NCBI GenBank assembly: GCA_027475525.1
Contig: JAMWFC010000117.1
Coordinates: forward strand, 2,714,183-2,778,182
Origin: Macrolepiota albuminosa
Taxonomy: Eukaryota > Basidiomycota > Agaricomycetes > Agaricales > Agaricaceae
Length of the DNA stretch: 64,000 nucleotides
Direction: 5' to 3'
The notes beneath the pieces are model-generated. The model was given only the letters and a program-made list of their open reading frames with translations. It ran no database searches and had not been told where the DNA came from. Below, piece by piece: positions 32,637 to 44,160 of this stretch. Each line of letters opens with the position of its first letter. Positions within the stretch are counted from its first letter, which is position 1. Both the position numbers and the translations under genes were made by a program.

Positions 32637-35146
32637 ATGTCTACTCCTTTTGATGCCTCTGCTCTCCGCAATTTCCTGGCTAAGGCCTCCTATTTATTCA
32701 ATCGCGCTAAGTCTGTCGGTCCCGCCGATGCACCACAAACTGTCCCTGGCATTATGCAACTCTATTGGCGCTGGCTTGTGGTCCGCGGCTCTGACAGTTC
32801 CTGGGCACGGGGCGTCAAGGTTCATGAATGGTGCATGGCTCGGTACTGCGAATATGAGGGTGCCGATTGGTTACTACCGTTTGCGGACTTGTTCGTAAGT
32901 TTTTAGGTTTGATTTTGGATTCGTGGCGCTAAGGTTCAGCGCCCATACTAGGCTCCTTCTCTGTCTGACGAGATTGACGCCCTGCTGGCTAGTACCGAGG
33001 TTGGCGAAGTGAGTTCCCTCCTCTTCTTCCTCACATTTCCATGTTAATCCTGAGTAGTCGGTTGCTACGTCGCCCACTGTCACCAGTCTTCCTAGTGCCC
33101 TGTCAGCCCCTACCATTCCTTCCGCTCTGGCCGCTCCTGCTGCTCCTGTTTCTGTTCTGCCTCCTCCCATTCTTGGTAGTCCTTTTTGTGGCGATGATTC
33201 TCCTGCTCGTCCTGCACCCATCGTCGCTTCTCCCACTCGTACTGCACCACCTCACTCAGCCATCAAATGGATTGCCGTTACCGCCAGTGAGCCCCAGCCT
33301 GGACCTACCCATACTATTTCTCGCCTTCCCCCCCATAACTTTGCCGTTGTTATTAATCGCGTGCCCCCTGCTCTCGCTAGCCCTCCTAAACGTACCGTAC
33401 GTCCTTGTTTTCTTGCCTCTAGTTCTTCTATTAACTTTGCTTCTCAGGTCAATCTCCCTGCTCGTGTTGCCCCTTTATATGCCATAAGTGTTTCCTTTTA
33501 AGATTGCTTGTCTCTAGCGCCTGATCGAGCCCTCCTTAGGCACCCAACCAGACTATGTTTACCAACGCGGAGCTTCGTGATTTGTTGTGCCTTCGTCACG
33601 ATACTACTGTTATTGATACCGGCCTCCCAGCTGGTGTCCAAGTACTCGGCGCTAAGAAGAAGGTTACAGTGGCACCCGTGGAACGCCGTGCCTTTAGGGC
33701 AAAGATTGGCGTGGTAAGTGCTTGTTTGTTCCTGAAAGGTTGATGACGTCGCTAACTTCTTTCTCAGTGCGATAAATGCTGGTCTGAGAACGATCCCGAG
33801 GGTTGCTGGTTTCCTACCGCCTTTCTTCCCTGCTACCGCTGCGATGCGTTGAAACGGGGCTGTGCCTTTAATGGGATTCGTACTTGTGAACATGGTAGGG
33901 ACGCTATCATGCAACGCAATTACGAGCACGCAGTCTTAGTTTGTAATGCCCGGGCCTTCATGCTGCAGCAATGCGATCTGGCCGCTACCTGTCAGCCCAC
34001 TGTGATTAGCGCTGCAAGCCTAGCGCTTCCCACCATCCAAGATGGTACCACCGTTGCGGCCCCCTTTGCCCACTCTCCCCATTGTCCCATCCCTTTGAAG
34101 CGTAAGCCCGTTGTCACCTCTCCTGGCAAGAGTCCCGGTAAGCGCCGGGAGCTAGCGCCTGCTACTCCCGTGGTCTTGTCTTCTACCAAGTTGTCTACTG
34201 ATGAAGGCGAGGATACCAAGAGGGATGCTGAGGACGAGGATGACGATGAGGCTGGGCCTGTAGTCGACACCGATGCGCTGTTGGTGGTACACGCTCTTCT
34301 GCTTTGCATTACTCCCCCTATCGCCGCTAACCCTTATCAGAGTGGCCCCAGTGGTAATCGGTGCATAGTCTTTGAGTTTTCCTTGTCAGGTTGCGCTAAC
34401 TTCTTTGTCGCCAGGTCCCCTACTCCTTCGCTTCCTGTTGTCATGAATATCCCTCCCGCCGAAGATGTCGTGATGTCTGTTGCCGGCGCTACCCCTGCTC
34501 CTGAGCCTGTCATGGCTAGCGCCTCCCCCATCGCCCTTCCTATTACCCCATCTCTTACCCCTTCTCGTAGCCTCTCTTCCTTCCCCAGTACTCACGAGTC
34601 CTCCACCATGCCTGAGTCCAAAGAGACCTTAGTGGCTCAGGGCAAGCGCCGTCGCCGCTGGAGGTATTTGCCTTCTTATGGCATCCACCTTTCTTCCGCT
34701 AGGGCCATGTCCCCAGGCGATGAGCGCCATGAATGGACCCCCTGTGCTCCCATAACCATTCGAGTAATTCTGCATTTCCTAGTTAGTTCGCCTTTCCTCT
34801 GACCTCCACTAAGTTCGATCCTTTCTGGACTCCTCCCCCTGCCATGCACGTTTCTGGTGACACCTACCCTTGGCTTGGGAATGAGTTCTCTTATTCTGTC
34901 ACTCCCCTTTGTCCTGCCGCCGATCTCCATCAACAACTTCGCCAGGTCGAGGACGTGACCGACGTCATCGGTAGTGAACTCGTCCTCCTATGTCCTCATG
35001 TCTCCACCTTAGCACGCCGTGAGCTCCTCCTGCTTGAGCTCCATGATGACATCACTGATGCGCTTGAGTGGCAAGCAAGTAACACCATTCAGGACAGGGA
35101 CTTGTTTCCTTTGGGTGATCCCGCTCCCTCCGAGTCTGATGCGTAG
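32637..35146 (+). pseudogene. Antisense spliced gene of element B, zinc-cluster-like protein
   Basis: Homologue of the A antisense gene. Exon 1 is 32637-32894 (86 codons, ending WLLPFADLF); intron 32895-32951; exon 2 is 32952-33008; intron 33009-33057; then a proline/serine-rich exon. A conserved exon 33540-33713 begins APNQTMFTNAELRDLL, followed by intron 33714-33767. The cysteine array starts at 33768 with CDKCWSENDPEGCWF and CYRCDALKRGCAF. An Asp/Glu-rich stretch and a basic RRRRWRYLP box follow. The C-terminus (DTYPWLGNEF to the stop at 35146) lies in another frame after 34802, so there is either an unseen intron or a frameshift. Intron sites match those of A. Sequence decay is milder in the N-terminal half. 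The function is unknown. Confidence 0.68.
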
Positions 35147-35630
35147 TCGCCAGCCCATAGCACCTCAAACTTTTATGGATTTTGAAATTTTTGATACGTA
35201 GTTTGTGATAGCCCTACCAAAAATAAACGCTCCCCCCCCTTGTTTCGAAATTGTCAGTTTGTAAGTAATCAAAATACAAAGTAAGAAAAAGGGGAAACAC
35301 TCAGTAAATCATCATGGCGTAGAAAACCCCTATTACCAGCACGACCCAATAGCCAATATCGCGCCAGCCTAGGAAGAAATAGGTATTGTCTGTAGAAAAA
35401 TAAGTTGATTCATGCAAGAAGTTTTAATGTATAAGAAATAGAGTGCCACTGATTGCTTATAATTATTCAGTGATGGTGGCTATAAGCGCTAGATCTCGAA
35501 GGTTAACTTCCTCTTTGTGCGGCCTAAAATGAGTTCAAGCGCATCCTATTGGTTCTTGTCTGCGTCAGGGTCCAAGCCCCTTGAGAAGTGCTCTCCCACG
35601 CTGTCACTAGCTGAAACACTGCCCGAGTCC
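35147..35630. other. Spacer between antisense genes of element B
   Basis: Non-coding, AT-rich in its first half (poly-A-like runs around 35220-35300). No supported ORF was found. Confidence 0.55.
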
Positions 35631-35638
35631 TATAAATT
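35631..35638 (+). promoter_or_regulatory. TATA box of the second B antisense gene
   Basis: TATAAATT stands 43 bp upstream of the ATG at 35674, in a normal position for a core promoter in fungi. Confidence 0.5.
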
Positions 35639-35673
35639 GCCCATGCCATGACAGGATCTCATCAGTCTTTGCG

Positions 35674-36215
35674 ATGGAAAGCCCAACTGGCATCGTGTGG
35701 TCTCCCCGCTGTGATCATGCTCATCTCGTGATTAATCCCCCCACTTTCTTGGAACGTGCTACCTTGTTCTTCCACCACTACCCAGCGGTCGGTGTGCGCG
35801 GACTGATCGACGGAGTCGTTGAGTTAGGTTGTCGCTGCCAGCTACTTCGTGTGGCCTGTGAGATTTGGAATGATGACCTGCTGTTGACCCGTTTTGATAT
35901 GGAGAAGAACTGGAGTCGGATTTTCCAGGTGCGCTATTGCCTTTTTCGCCCTCCTTCTCTTCTGATAGTCACCAAATAAAGCAAATTGCAACCAAGGAAA
36001 CAAAGGAGCGTCTTGAGTTGCTGCTGGAAGAGAGTCACTACCTGGTTCGTTGCCTTATTACCCTGTCTTCTTCCTTCTAACACGTTGCCTCGCTAGGCAC
36101 CCTGCTCGTCTACTGGTGGCTAGCTTTTTCGCGGTCCGGTTGAAGGCTGGCGGCCTCCCAGGCCTCTCCTTTTGCCCGGTCCTTAATGCTCATCCATCTC
36201 CCATGTCGTTTATGT
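35674..36215 (+). pseudogene. Second antisense ORF of element B, unknown
   Basis: Starts MESPTGIVWSPRCDH and is open for 85 codons to 35928. A GT-AG intron 35929-35981 would join in frame to QIATKETKERLELLLEESHYL. A further open block (HPARLLVASFFAVRLKAGGL) ends at a GTAAGT near 36213, but I could not join it in frame. No family was recognised. It lies convergent to the integrase and has no counterpart in element A, which has only 433 bp in this interval. Confidence 0.45.
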
Positions 36216-36426
36216 AAGTCGGCTCCTTCTTTTCCGTGGCGCCACCAGGCTGACAGATTTTGGCTAGTTGATTTCTTTTGTCGTAGTTATATGAAATGCA
36301 TCGCTGTTGTCCCCCCTCCCCCGTGATTGTTTGGCGCATGTAAGAGTTCCCAAGTATCTGTGACCCTGCAAGCAGCTTGAGGTATTTTATGGGTTCTGGC
36401 GCTGTTAACCTGGTTAGTATCATACC

Positions 36427-37079
36427 ATGCCAGAACCTTCCCTCCTTCTTGATGACCCCGTACTCGTTCACCGGCCTACCATCCTAGGTCACCTTGAGCG
36501 CTTTCTCGTGCTAATGCCTGATGGCGGCTTTCCACATGAGAACAGTAATATAATGACCCTTGTGTGCCGGTACCGGATTCTGCTAGCAGCCTCCGACGAA
36601 TGGGAAATAGATACAGACCCTGCTCTAGTCACCATAAATCCTTTATTAGCGCGTGCTTTAGGTAGTACTTATGCGTGTCGTAGAAGCTCATTACTGGTAC
36701 CGCTTTGAGTCTCCATAGCCTTCTCTGCGAGACCAGGAGTTTGGTTAGTGCCTATACTCCCTTTTCTCCTGACCTTGGTTAGCTAACTCCTTGCCCTTTT
36801 CTAGAGCCTTTCATGGCTCCCCCTTCCAGTTCTTGTTAACCTTAGCGCTAGTAGAGCCGTGCTTGCCCACGTGGTCATTTCTTTTACGGCTTTAGAGCGT
36901 CGCCTGGATGAGGCCGGGTGGTACTCGTCCCCTGCTCATTCTGCCGCTTCTCCGGGCCCTTCCCGTGCCTCCTCACGCTCCAACGCCTCCCCCTCCAGTT
37001 GCTCCTCCCGCACCGCCTAACGCTGCAATGCATCCCCCTTCCAGTGCTCCTCCCACCTATAGGCGACACAAGGAGTGAG
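36427..37079 (+). pseudogene. Third antisense ORF of element B, unknown
   Basis: Starts MPEPSLLLDDPVLVHRP and is open to 36708. A Ser/Pro-rich open block then runs from about 36870 to 37079 and could be a downstream exon. The first 60 residues resemble the start of the ORF at 35674 (both have a P-x-L-E-R segment and a Cys-rich C-x-L/Y-x-L-L stretch), so the two may be an old duplication. The similarity is weak and judged by eye. Confidence 0.4.
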
Positions 37080-37256
37080 TCAAGGGCCCTCGTCAGTGGT
37101 CTTTGTCGTTGTCTTAGATTTTGTAGTCAAAGATAGTTTGGTAGTGCCACCTGTATTAGTATCGTCTATTTATTCACCCCTTTTGTAGTTACTGTCACAT
37201 GCTTTAAGTCCGTAGCAGGAGGTGCTAACCGCTGGTGCCTCGTTTCTCGTGGTCTT
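37080..37256. other. Non-coding end of element B antisense region
   Basis: A short spacer between the third antisense ORF and the end of the integrase. No feature was recognised. Confidence 0.5.
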
Positions 37257-38382
37257 TTACTGTTCCTCTTTGTCATCAGGAGTGATCTCGTCATCGTCCA
37301 CCAACTCGGTCTCTTCAAGCTCTCGCAGTTTGGCTGTGTCAATGTCTAGCGCCAGCAAAGGTAGTGGAATGTGTTCACGTGCTAAGTAGGGAATGAGTCA
37401 AAACGCCGCTACCAGTCAATGCAAAACCGAGCTGTCCAACTCGCAGAGTACGTAGGCTCCTCCCCTATTGCAGGAAACTACTATGAGGGGCCCTAGGTAT
37501 CAAGGTCGCATCTTTTTGTTATGGGTAACTTTGATTTTCGAGTTGCGCATTAGCACTAAGGCACCAGCTGTAAAGTTGTAGTCTCGGATAGTAGTGCTAT
37601 GCTCGCTTTCAAATCATAATGCAGCCTGTTGTCTAGCTTGAAATACCACCTCATGTAGGCGCTCTAGATCCTCCATGCGTCGTTGTAAGTCAATGGCATG
37701 CCTAGCGATCAGATCGGTAGAGGACAGGATTGAGTTAGGTGGGGGTTGTAAGTACGTCGCCTCCACAACGTCCGCTGGAAGCAGGGGATGAGTGCCAGTC
37801 ACCACGTAGTAAGGAGAACAGTCCATCCTCTTCCGTACGGTAACTCATTCAGACCAAAAGACTGAATAAGTTGCTTCACTCCAGCGACTTTTGTTGCCGT
37901 CTACCGCCGTAAATAGCACCTGTCATACATCAAAATGTGGCCTTTCCACTATACCGTTAGCGCGTTTATTGTATCCTGAGACTCAAATATGCTGTATGTT
38001 GTATTTCTTAGCGAGGTAGGTAAGCGCCTTAACTATTGGCGCTCCATTGTCTGTAACAATCTAGTGAAGGGCTCCCCACCTGCAAATAACATCTTCGAAG
38101 AGCCACTTAGCTATAGCGTTGGTATTTTCCTGCTGGAGCATACAAAACTCCAGCCAATGTACCAAAGAGCACCTTCCTTGGATAATGTACTTGTAGCGCC
38201 CCGACTTGGGCATGTGCATAGTGTTGATATATCTTTCCGAACAAGGGTGCTGGAGTCGCTACGGTTGGGGGAATAAGAACTTGGCACATCTGTTGGATTT
38301 GGCAGAGATGACAAGTGTGAATATACCATGCGATATCGGCACTAACTTGAGGCCACCAAAAACGTTCAAATAAATTTGCTCA
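37257..38382 (-). pseudogene. Element B integrase, degenerate
   Basis: Homologous over its length to the A integrase but with many stops and small indels. The longest surviving stretch is 37826-37614, with CSPYYVVTGTHPLLPADVVEATYLQ. The end reads AKLRELEETELVDDDE, matching A. The zinc-finger half has CHLC, and a TGA at 38380-38382 in exactly the position of the TGA in A (24234). It is not expected to be functional. Confidence 0.8.
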
Positions 38383-40903
38383 TGTTGTGTAGAGTCCTCG
38401 ATGTCCCAAGTTGTCATGCATAGCACGCAAAATCCTAATGCGGCCCTCTGGTTTGATTACCAATTTGTGAGCACCAGCCCTATTTTGTCACCAAAGCCGG
38501 TTCTCAACCATAAAGAAAGTCGTCGCATATCGAATGAAGGCGGCGTATTCCGTATCTGTAAGGTCTGATGGTCGGCGCAAATCCTGTAACCACTTTCTAA
38601 CCTGATCAACTCGTTGGTCTTCTGACCTAGCCTTAGCGCTACGAGGTACCGCTGAATATGGGAGGTTGCGACTATCTTCCTGTAAGGGTCTGGGTTCCTC
38701 GACTATCTTTAGATCATTAGATGGCTTAGCGACGTTATAGATACTGGCCATGTAAAAAGTTGATGGAGCCTGATATGGTTTAGGTTGATACGGGATGATA
38801 GGGTGTAGCCAGGTCAAGACAGGTTGGTCTTCGTGAAGGGCCGAAATAGGCAATTGGATAATATGTATGAAACCATGCAACCGGTCAATCCAGTCGTCAA
38901 ATATGTCGTTATCGCTTTTGTCCAGTGCTTCGTCCTCTGGCTGCCTAGGTCATCTAGATAGTCCATCAGGTCCGTGAAACGCACTCTTGACGTGGAACAT
39001 GAGTATTGCTACTACCCAGCAATTCATGCTAGCCGAAGGTTGAATGTCTGGATTCTGGAGCATTCCTTTGATGTAGCGTGCATCAACTTCGACAATCAAG
39101 TTTTGAACCCCAATAAGATACATGCGTAGCGCCTGAAACGCTCAAAACAAGCCATATAATTCCAGTTTGGGCTCACTATAGCGCGCTTCTCTGTTGTTTA
39201 GGGTAATCAATCCGAAGCAATTGTAGCATCGCAATGTAAGAAGTGTCAACGGCAAGTATAACGGAATCGGACGTAGTATAGTCAATGGGTACCAATGGCT
39301 TCGCTTCCTGCAGCGCCTTCACTAAATCCTTTTGGGCGTTAATTTGGTTGGGTCCGAATTTGAAGGGGATCCCAGAACGAGTTAGGCGATTAAGCGCATG
39401 CACTCGATGTGAAAAATAGTGTATGAACATGCGCAGCACGCCTACCATGCCTAGAAACGTGTGAACCTCCGAGAGGTTATGGCAGACTCCCCACTTTTCC
39501 AGAAGCGCTAATTGGCTCTCCTCTGGGATCCTGCCCTCAGGCATGCAAACATGCCCTAAAATTTTAAATTGCAGTGCGCAAAGAACCAACTTGTGTCCTG
39601 AGAACGTTCTGCCACAATACTTTATGCGCTGGAGCACCTGGTTAACCAATTGGAAGAAGTCCCATAGCGCCATGCGGATATTGGGATTTTCCGGGTGTAC
39701 TTTGGGCTTGCCATTTACAAGGCGCCAATCTTTTGGGCTCTTAACGCCTACATCGTCGATAAAGCTAAGCACATGGTGGGGTATTTTGGGTTGTAGAATA
39801 AACGTAATGTTATCGTGGAATATGGGTACTGAATTAGTCCATCCCATGGGAAGTGTAACCAGTCGTAGCGCTCCAAATGGCGTTTGAAATGTCATCAAGT
39901 CGCAAGAGGAAGGGTGAATTAAGCGCTCGTCATAGCCAACGTACAGATCCAGGGTAGCGCCACATATTCTTCCTGCAAACGATTCAGCAACGTGATTGGG
40001 GAAGGGCGGTACCCCTGAATGACAAATCGTGACTTTGTTTAGCAGCTCCAAACTGTGAACTATATGTAGCTTTCCATTTTTCTTCAGTATACAAAACCAT
40101 CGTGATCGGTAGGCCAAATTGGAAGGCTTGTAAACTTCTGCCGCTATTTTGGAACGAATAGTTTGGCAAACTTCGGCTTCAATACCCAGTGGTATAGGTC
40201 GGTTATGCTCGGTCCAAGGTACGTGAGGTATCGTTGGTATAACCACTGGTGGAAAGAAGTCAGTTCTAAGTTTACCGCGTTCAGAATCCTCCCAAGCAAA
40301 TGCTTCGTTTTGCTTTAGCATAATGTTGGTCAATACATCTAGTTCCGCTGTCGTTAGAAAGCCTGTATCGTAGGCGCTAAGGAATAGCGCCCATCGTTCT
40401 TCCATAAATTGTCCGGTAGGCTCGAAGGGTGGCGGGTTCAGATTAAGCTTGGGAAGGGTTGCTAATGGGTCTCCAATGATCTTTCTTTCGATGCGAAATT
40501 CTTCAGGTATGCCGCTTGCTACCGGTTTTGTTTTAAGCGCTACTAGCTTGTACTTCTTTTTAACCTGAACCCCTTTGCGCTTAGGGGTACTGTTGTTAGC
40601 AAATGTATTATAAATGGAACTCTGGTTTCTAGCGAAACCGGATATCAAAAGTTCTTTAGTATCAGGAGTAGAAACAAAATAAGTGTCTGTCAAAAGGTTT
40701 TCAGTAATATCGGATGCAGTGAGGTATAAGTAGGATAAAGCTTTGCTAGTAAGCGACATAGAAGTGTTCAAGATTTCAGGGGCTAAAGGGGTATGTGATA
40801 TAAAGGTTACTTGCCCAGTCCGATGATTATAGTCCAAGATAAGCGCTTCATCTCCATGATCCTCATCACTCATCTCCTCGATGGCGCCGGAAAACACTTG
40901 CAA
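38383..40903 (-). pseudogene. Element B pol: RT and RNase H, degenerate
   Basis: The RT part (40903-39176) is open, with LDLYVGYDERLIHPSS, LPMGWTNSVPIF and the LSFIDDVGV box. RNase H starts (AVDTSYIA) but lacks about 16 residues present in A and changes frame there. A second stretch, 38880-38488, matches the A pol C-terminus (HGFIHIIQLPI). Additional stops lie between. It overlaps the gag-pro frame at 40866-40903 in -1, as in A. Confidence 0.83.
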
Positions 40904-42425
40904 GGTTTGTCGCTAACGTAAGGTCGCTTTCTTGGTCCCGGCTTCTGGAACCTTCCTCGAGGAAATGTCGGTACCGTTCTCCTGACTCCAGAATTGGGGT
41001 TCGCTTTCTTGGTCCAGGCTTTTGGAACCTTCCTCGAGGAAATGTCGGTACCGTTCTCCTGACTCCAGAATTGGGGTTGCTAATAGTTAGCGTCGTTTCA
41101 TCCTCGGACATTGTTTTGACTACTGATTGCGCTAGCACATCAAAGGGCCTTCCTAATAATAAATCGTATGCCGGCGATCTAAGTATGTGAATTTGCAGAT
41201 AGAACGTAAGATCACCAATAGCACATGGCACGTTCCGAGCCATCCCCAAGGATCAATCAATCGTGCCGTTAGCGCTCTGCATGTTAAGAATGATCGTTGG
41301 ATCGTAAATGATGCCCAGCTCGTTAGTGACGTTGGCAGCCATTGAAATAATCTGTGATCCACTGTCCACGATAGACTCTATTTCGCTTTTCCTATCAACT
41401 GTCAGCATAATTGAGCGGATTGCGTGAGAGTCTTGGGCTACAGTTAAGATGGCGGGATCGTTGCTAGATCTTAGTGATTTGAGGTAGGTTTTGACCGGGT
41501 CAATGGAAGTGGCTTCTTTAGGTGGTGCGACCTCTTCCTTGGTTTCCGGGGCTACCGTCTTGGTTATGTATGCAAAACCAGGCAGCGTGTTGTCGCATTC
41601 GTCCACCGTCGCTATATTGTTAGCTACATTTTGTCGAGGGGTAACTGCGGTACACATCTGGTTCCTGACGTCTGGCACCATGCTGCATAACTCTCCTACC
41701 GATAGCGTAACCTGACTTTGCATGATGCGATCAAAAACTACCTTAGACTTTTCCAGATCGTATATAGGCGCTGTGGGTCGATATCTCCCTGTAGGTTTAT
41801 CTGGCGCTCTGAAGTTGCAATTAAAGGGCGGGGTGTAGTTGCCCCTGAGACCTGCATAAGGATGTAGCGGTGGCTCCAGAACGGCCAGCGCCTTGGTTGC
41901 TTCGGGCACTTTGTCGTTAGCGCTAGAGGTTGAGGCTGGTGCTGGGGTGGGGCCTGTTGTCGCGCCCGATGGTCTATAATCTTTTAAAGGCTGCTTGCCC
42001 TTTTTGATTTCTACCCCATCAAAGACCTGATTCTTTAGCGACTTAAGCTCCTTCTCTAGCGTCTTGATTCTCTCTTTGCGAGATAACGTAGGTTGGTCGC
42101 TAGTAGCATTTAGCTGGAGTACTTCGTGAATTAGCGCTTGTTGAGGCGTTGCTTCCACTTCTGTTGTTGCCGTGCTATTCAGGTTGCCTGTTGCTAAGTT
42201 CCTGGGATTCCGATGGTGCCACTCGTCAATGCGTCCCTGGAACATCTTATGCTCAGGATAAAGGGGAATGCTAGCACCCAAAGGTAAGACTAGTTTCTCA
42301 TCCATTCCACGGCACGCCTTTCCTTGTCGCAGATACTGTTCCAGGATAGCGCACCTACCCCTCGTCATAGTATGTCCTGCCTCACCACAAAAATAGCAAA
42401 GTCCCGTCTGCACGTTGTTTTTAGG
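40866..42425 (-). pseudogene. Element B gag C-terminus and protease
   Basis: 42413-41253 carries the zinc knuckle CYFCGEAGHTMTRGRC, a proline-rich linker and the protease IVDSGSQIISMAANV. A TGA at 41253-41255 stands where A has CGA, and the frame continues as 41249-40866 with LLLGRPFDVLAQSVV. The 77-bp duplication 40924-41077 shifts the tail. It joins the N-terminal gag part across the D solo LTR. Confidence 0.83.
40924..41077. repeat. 77-bp tandem duplication, near-perfect
   Basis: Copies 40924-41000 and 41001-41077 differ at two positions (CCC/CCA and TTC/TTT contexts). They lie in the gag-pro tail of B. Confidence 0.88.
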
Positions 42426-43291
42426 TGTCAGGTTCCACTGATGACGGGGGCCTCTGGAGGCAAGCAGGTCCTTACTAGGCGGACTCGAAGTCTACAGAGA
42501 GTCTCCGGGTAACGGAGGGTGAGCTCCGGAGTTTTGGGTGGGGTCTGGGGTGGCTACAGAGCGCCGGAGTTTGTAGGAAGAGGTAGAGCAGGATCCTGGG
42601 CTAAGTCCAGAATATGGGGCAGGAGTGGGCGGAGCCTTGCTAGGGTGGAGGAGAGGAGGGGTGATCAGAAAAAGAGACTGAGATTGGAACTGGGAGACTG
42701 AGTTAGAATTGGAGTGAGACTTTCAGAGGGCTGAGAGACTTGAAAGAATAAGACAGATAGATTGAGATAAGTACGAAATAGACAAGAGAGTATAGAGACA
42801 AATTTATGGCAATATCAAGACTACTGTAACGTACTACGAGCTGCGGGTTAAGTACCAGGTGCCAGGTGAGCTCCAGGCCCCCTGGGTAAGGTCCGTGCCC
42901 CCCCTCCATGTGGTGCATCTCGTGCGGTGTATTGTCTGGTTGTCAGTCCTCTGCGGTCATGTGGTCCCAGGGGTGCAGATGGATTGCGGTGTATTGCCCA
43001 GGTTTGGGAGTGGCGCCGGGAGGGCGGCATCAAGTAGGGGGACGGCCCCCGGCTTGATCGATCAAGGCTTAGGACAGCGTCTGGGGCACATGGCACGTTG
43101 GCGGGGCTTCAGGCCTTATCCGGGGGCTGGGCATCAGGTTGGGCCGGGCCAGCCTTGGTCGGGGTGGCATCGGATCTAGTCGGTCTTGACCCGGTGTGTC
43201 CCGGGGGCACGTGGGGGGGTTGGGTTTTGAAGGAGGGGTTTCAGGTAGGAATTATTGGGGGGTCGGGGTGACGTAGATGTGGTTCGTGACA
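42426..43291. mobile_element. D-family solo LTR nested in element B gag
   Basis: An 866-bp GC-rich LTR from TGTCAGGTTCC to GTTCGTGACA, flanked by TTAGG (42421-42425) and CTAGG (43292-43296), a 5-bp duplication with one change. Removing it leaves the B gag frame continuous into the zinc-knuckle region. It shares termini and internal blocks (GGAGTTTTGGGT, GCAATATCAAGACTAC) with the D LTR at 17478-18294. Confidence 0.85.
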
Positions 43292-43296
43292 CTAGG

Positions 43297-44160
43297 TGCC
43301 GAAAGACTAGTCGAGATCAAGGTTTCCAGTTTATTCATGACATTAGCGACTGCATTATTAACGGCATTTTCCAAATCCTCCTTCTTGACGTACTCGTTAC
43401 GGTCATTGGCAGTGCTAGGCGCTGGCGACTCTAGCTTGGGTGCCATTCCTCCATGGTCTGTGCCAGGTCGCTGTAATGGTATACCCATATCCGTGCCCTT
43501 TAATACCCACTTTCCTGCCTCAAAGACCTTTTCTATGTCGTAGGGTTCCTTGGAGTGATGGTCATGCATAATGATCTCCAAGCGTCGCGCAATCTTAGTC
43601 CATAACGAAGTCGGGAATCCTTGTTGAAACAACCGGCGCTCCTCGTTCTCATATAACTTCCCATTTTGGACCAGCCATCTCGCTATCTGCTGGAAATCAC
43701 AATAATAAGTTGATAACGCTCCTAGAGTATAGATCCTGGCCGCAAAGGTGTCCTGTACTAGCTTCTGGATTTCCATTACCGTATAACGCATAGCTTCTTC
43801 AGTGCCAGGATATAAATGAATGATAGCCTTTTTCCATTCATCATAGATAAAAGGCCTTGGTGCTGTGTCACTAGTAAGTCCTTGGAACTCCTTCAACACT
43901 GTCCATGATTTGGCTGTATCGTATGAGACGTATTTGGTGGCGTATTCCTTCATCTGTGTATTGTCGGTCACCTGGCAATCACGTAGCAAATATTCCAACT
44001 CTTTGAAATACTGCGTTAGTTCACGGAGCTTTGTTTTGTCCCATTTTGGTGACAAGAAGTGGTTTCTGGGTGGCATGCGCTGATTGTTCGGCTGATCCAT
44101 ACCAATAGGTGTGTTTGTCAAGGTAGGAAGAGTGGTGGTGCTTGTGTTACTTAGCGTCAA
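43297..44160 (-). CDS. Element B gag, N-terminal part
   Basis: Starts MTLSNTSTTTLP. The RMPPRNHFLSPKWDKTKLREL segment corresponds to the A gag N-terminus. The capsid-like region follows, with QGFPTSLWTKIARRLE and EAGKWVLKGTDMG. It runs uninterrupted into the solo LTR. The open frame and the close match to A imply fairly recent loss. Confidence 0.83.

Noticed and set aside
33041..33487. A leucine-rich plus-strand frame resembling a multi-pass membrane protein
   Set aside because: It overlaps the proline/serine-rich exon of the B antisense gene in another frame. CT-rich sequence reads as Leu/Pro/Ser in different frames, and A has no counterpart.
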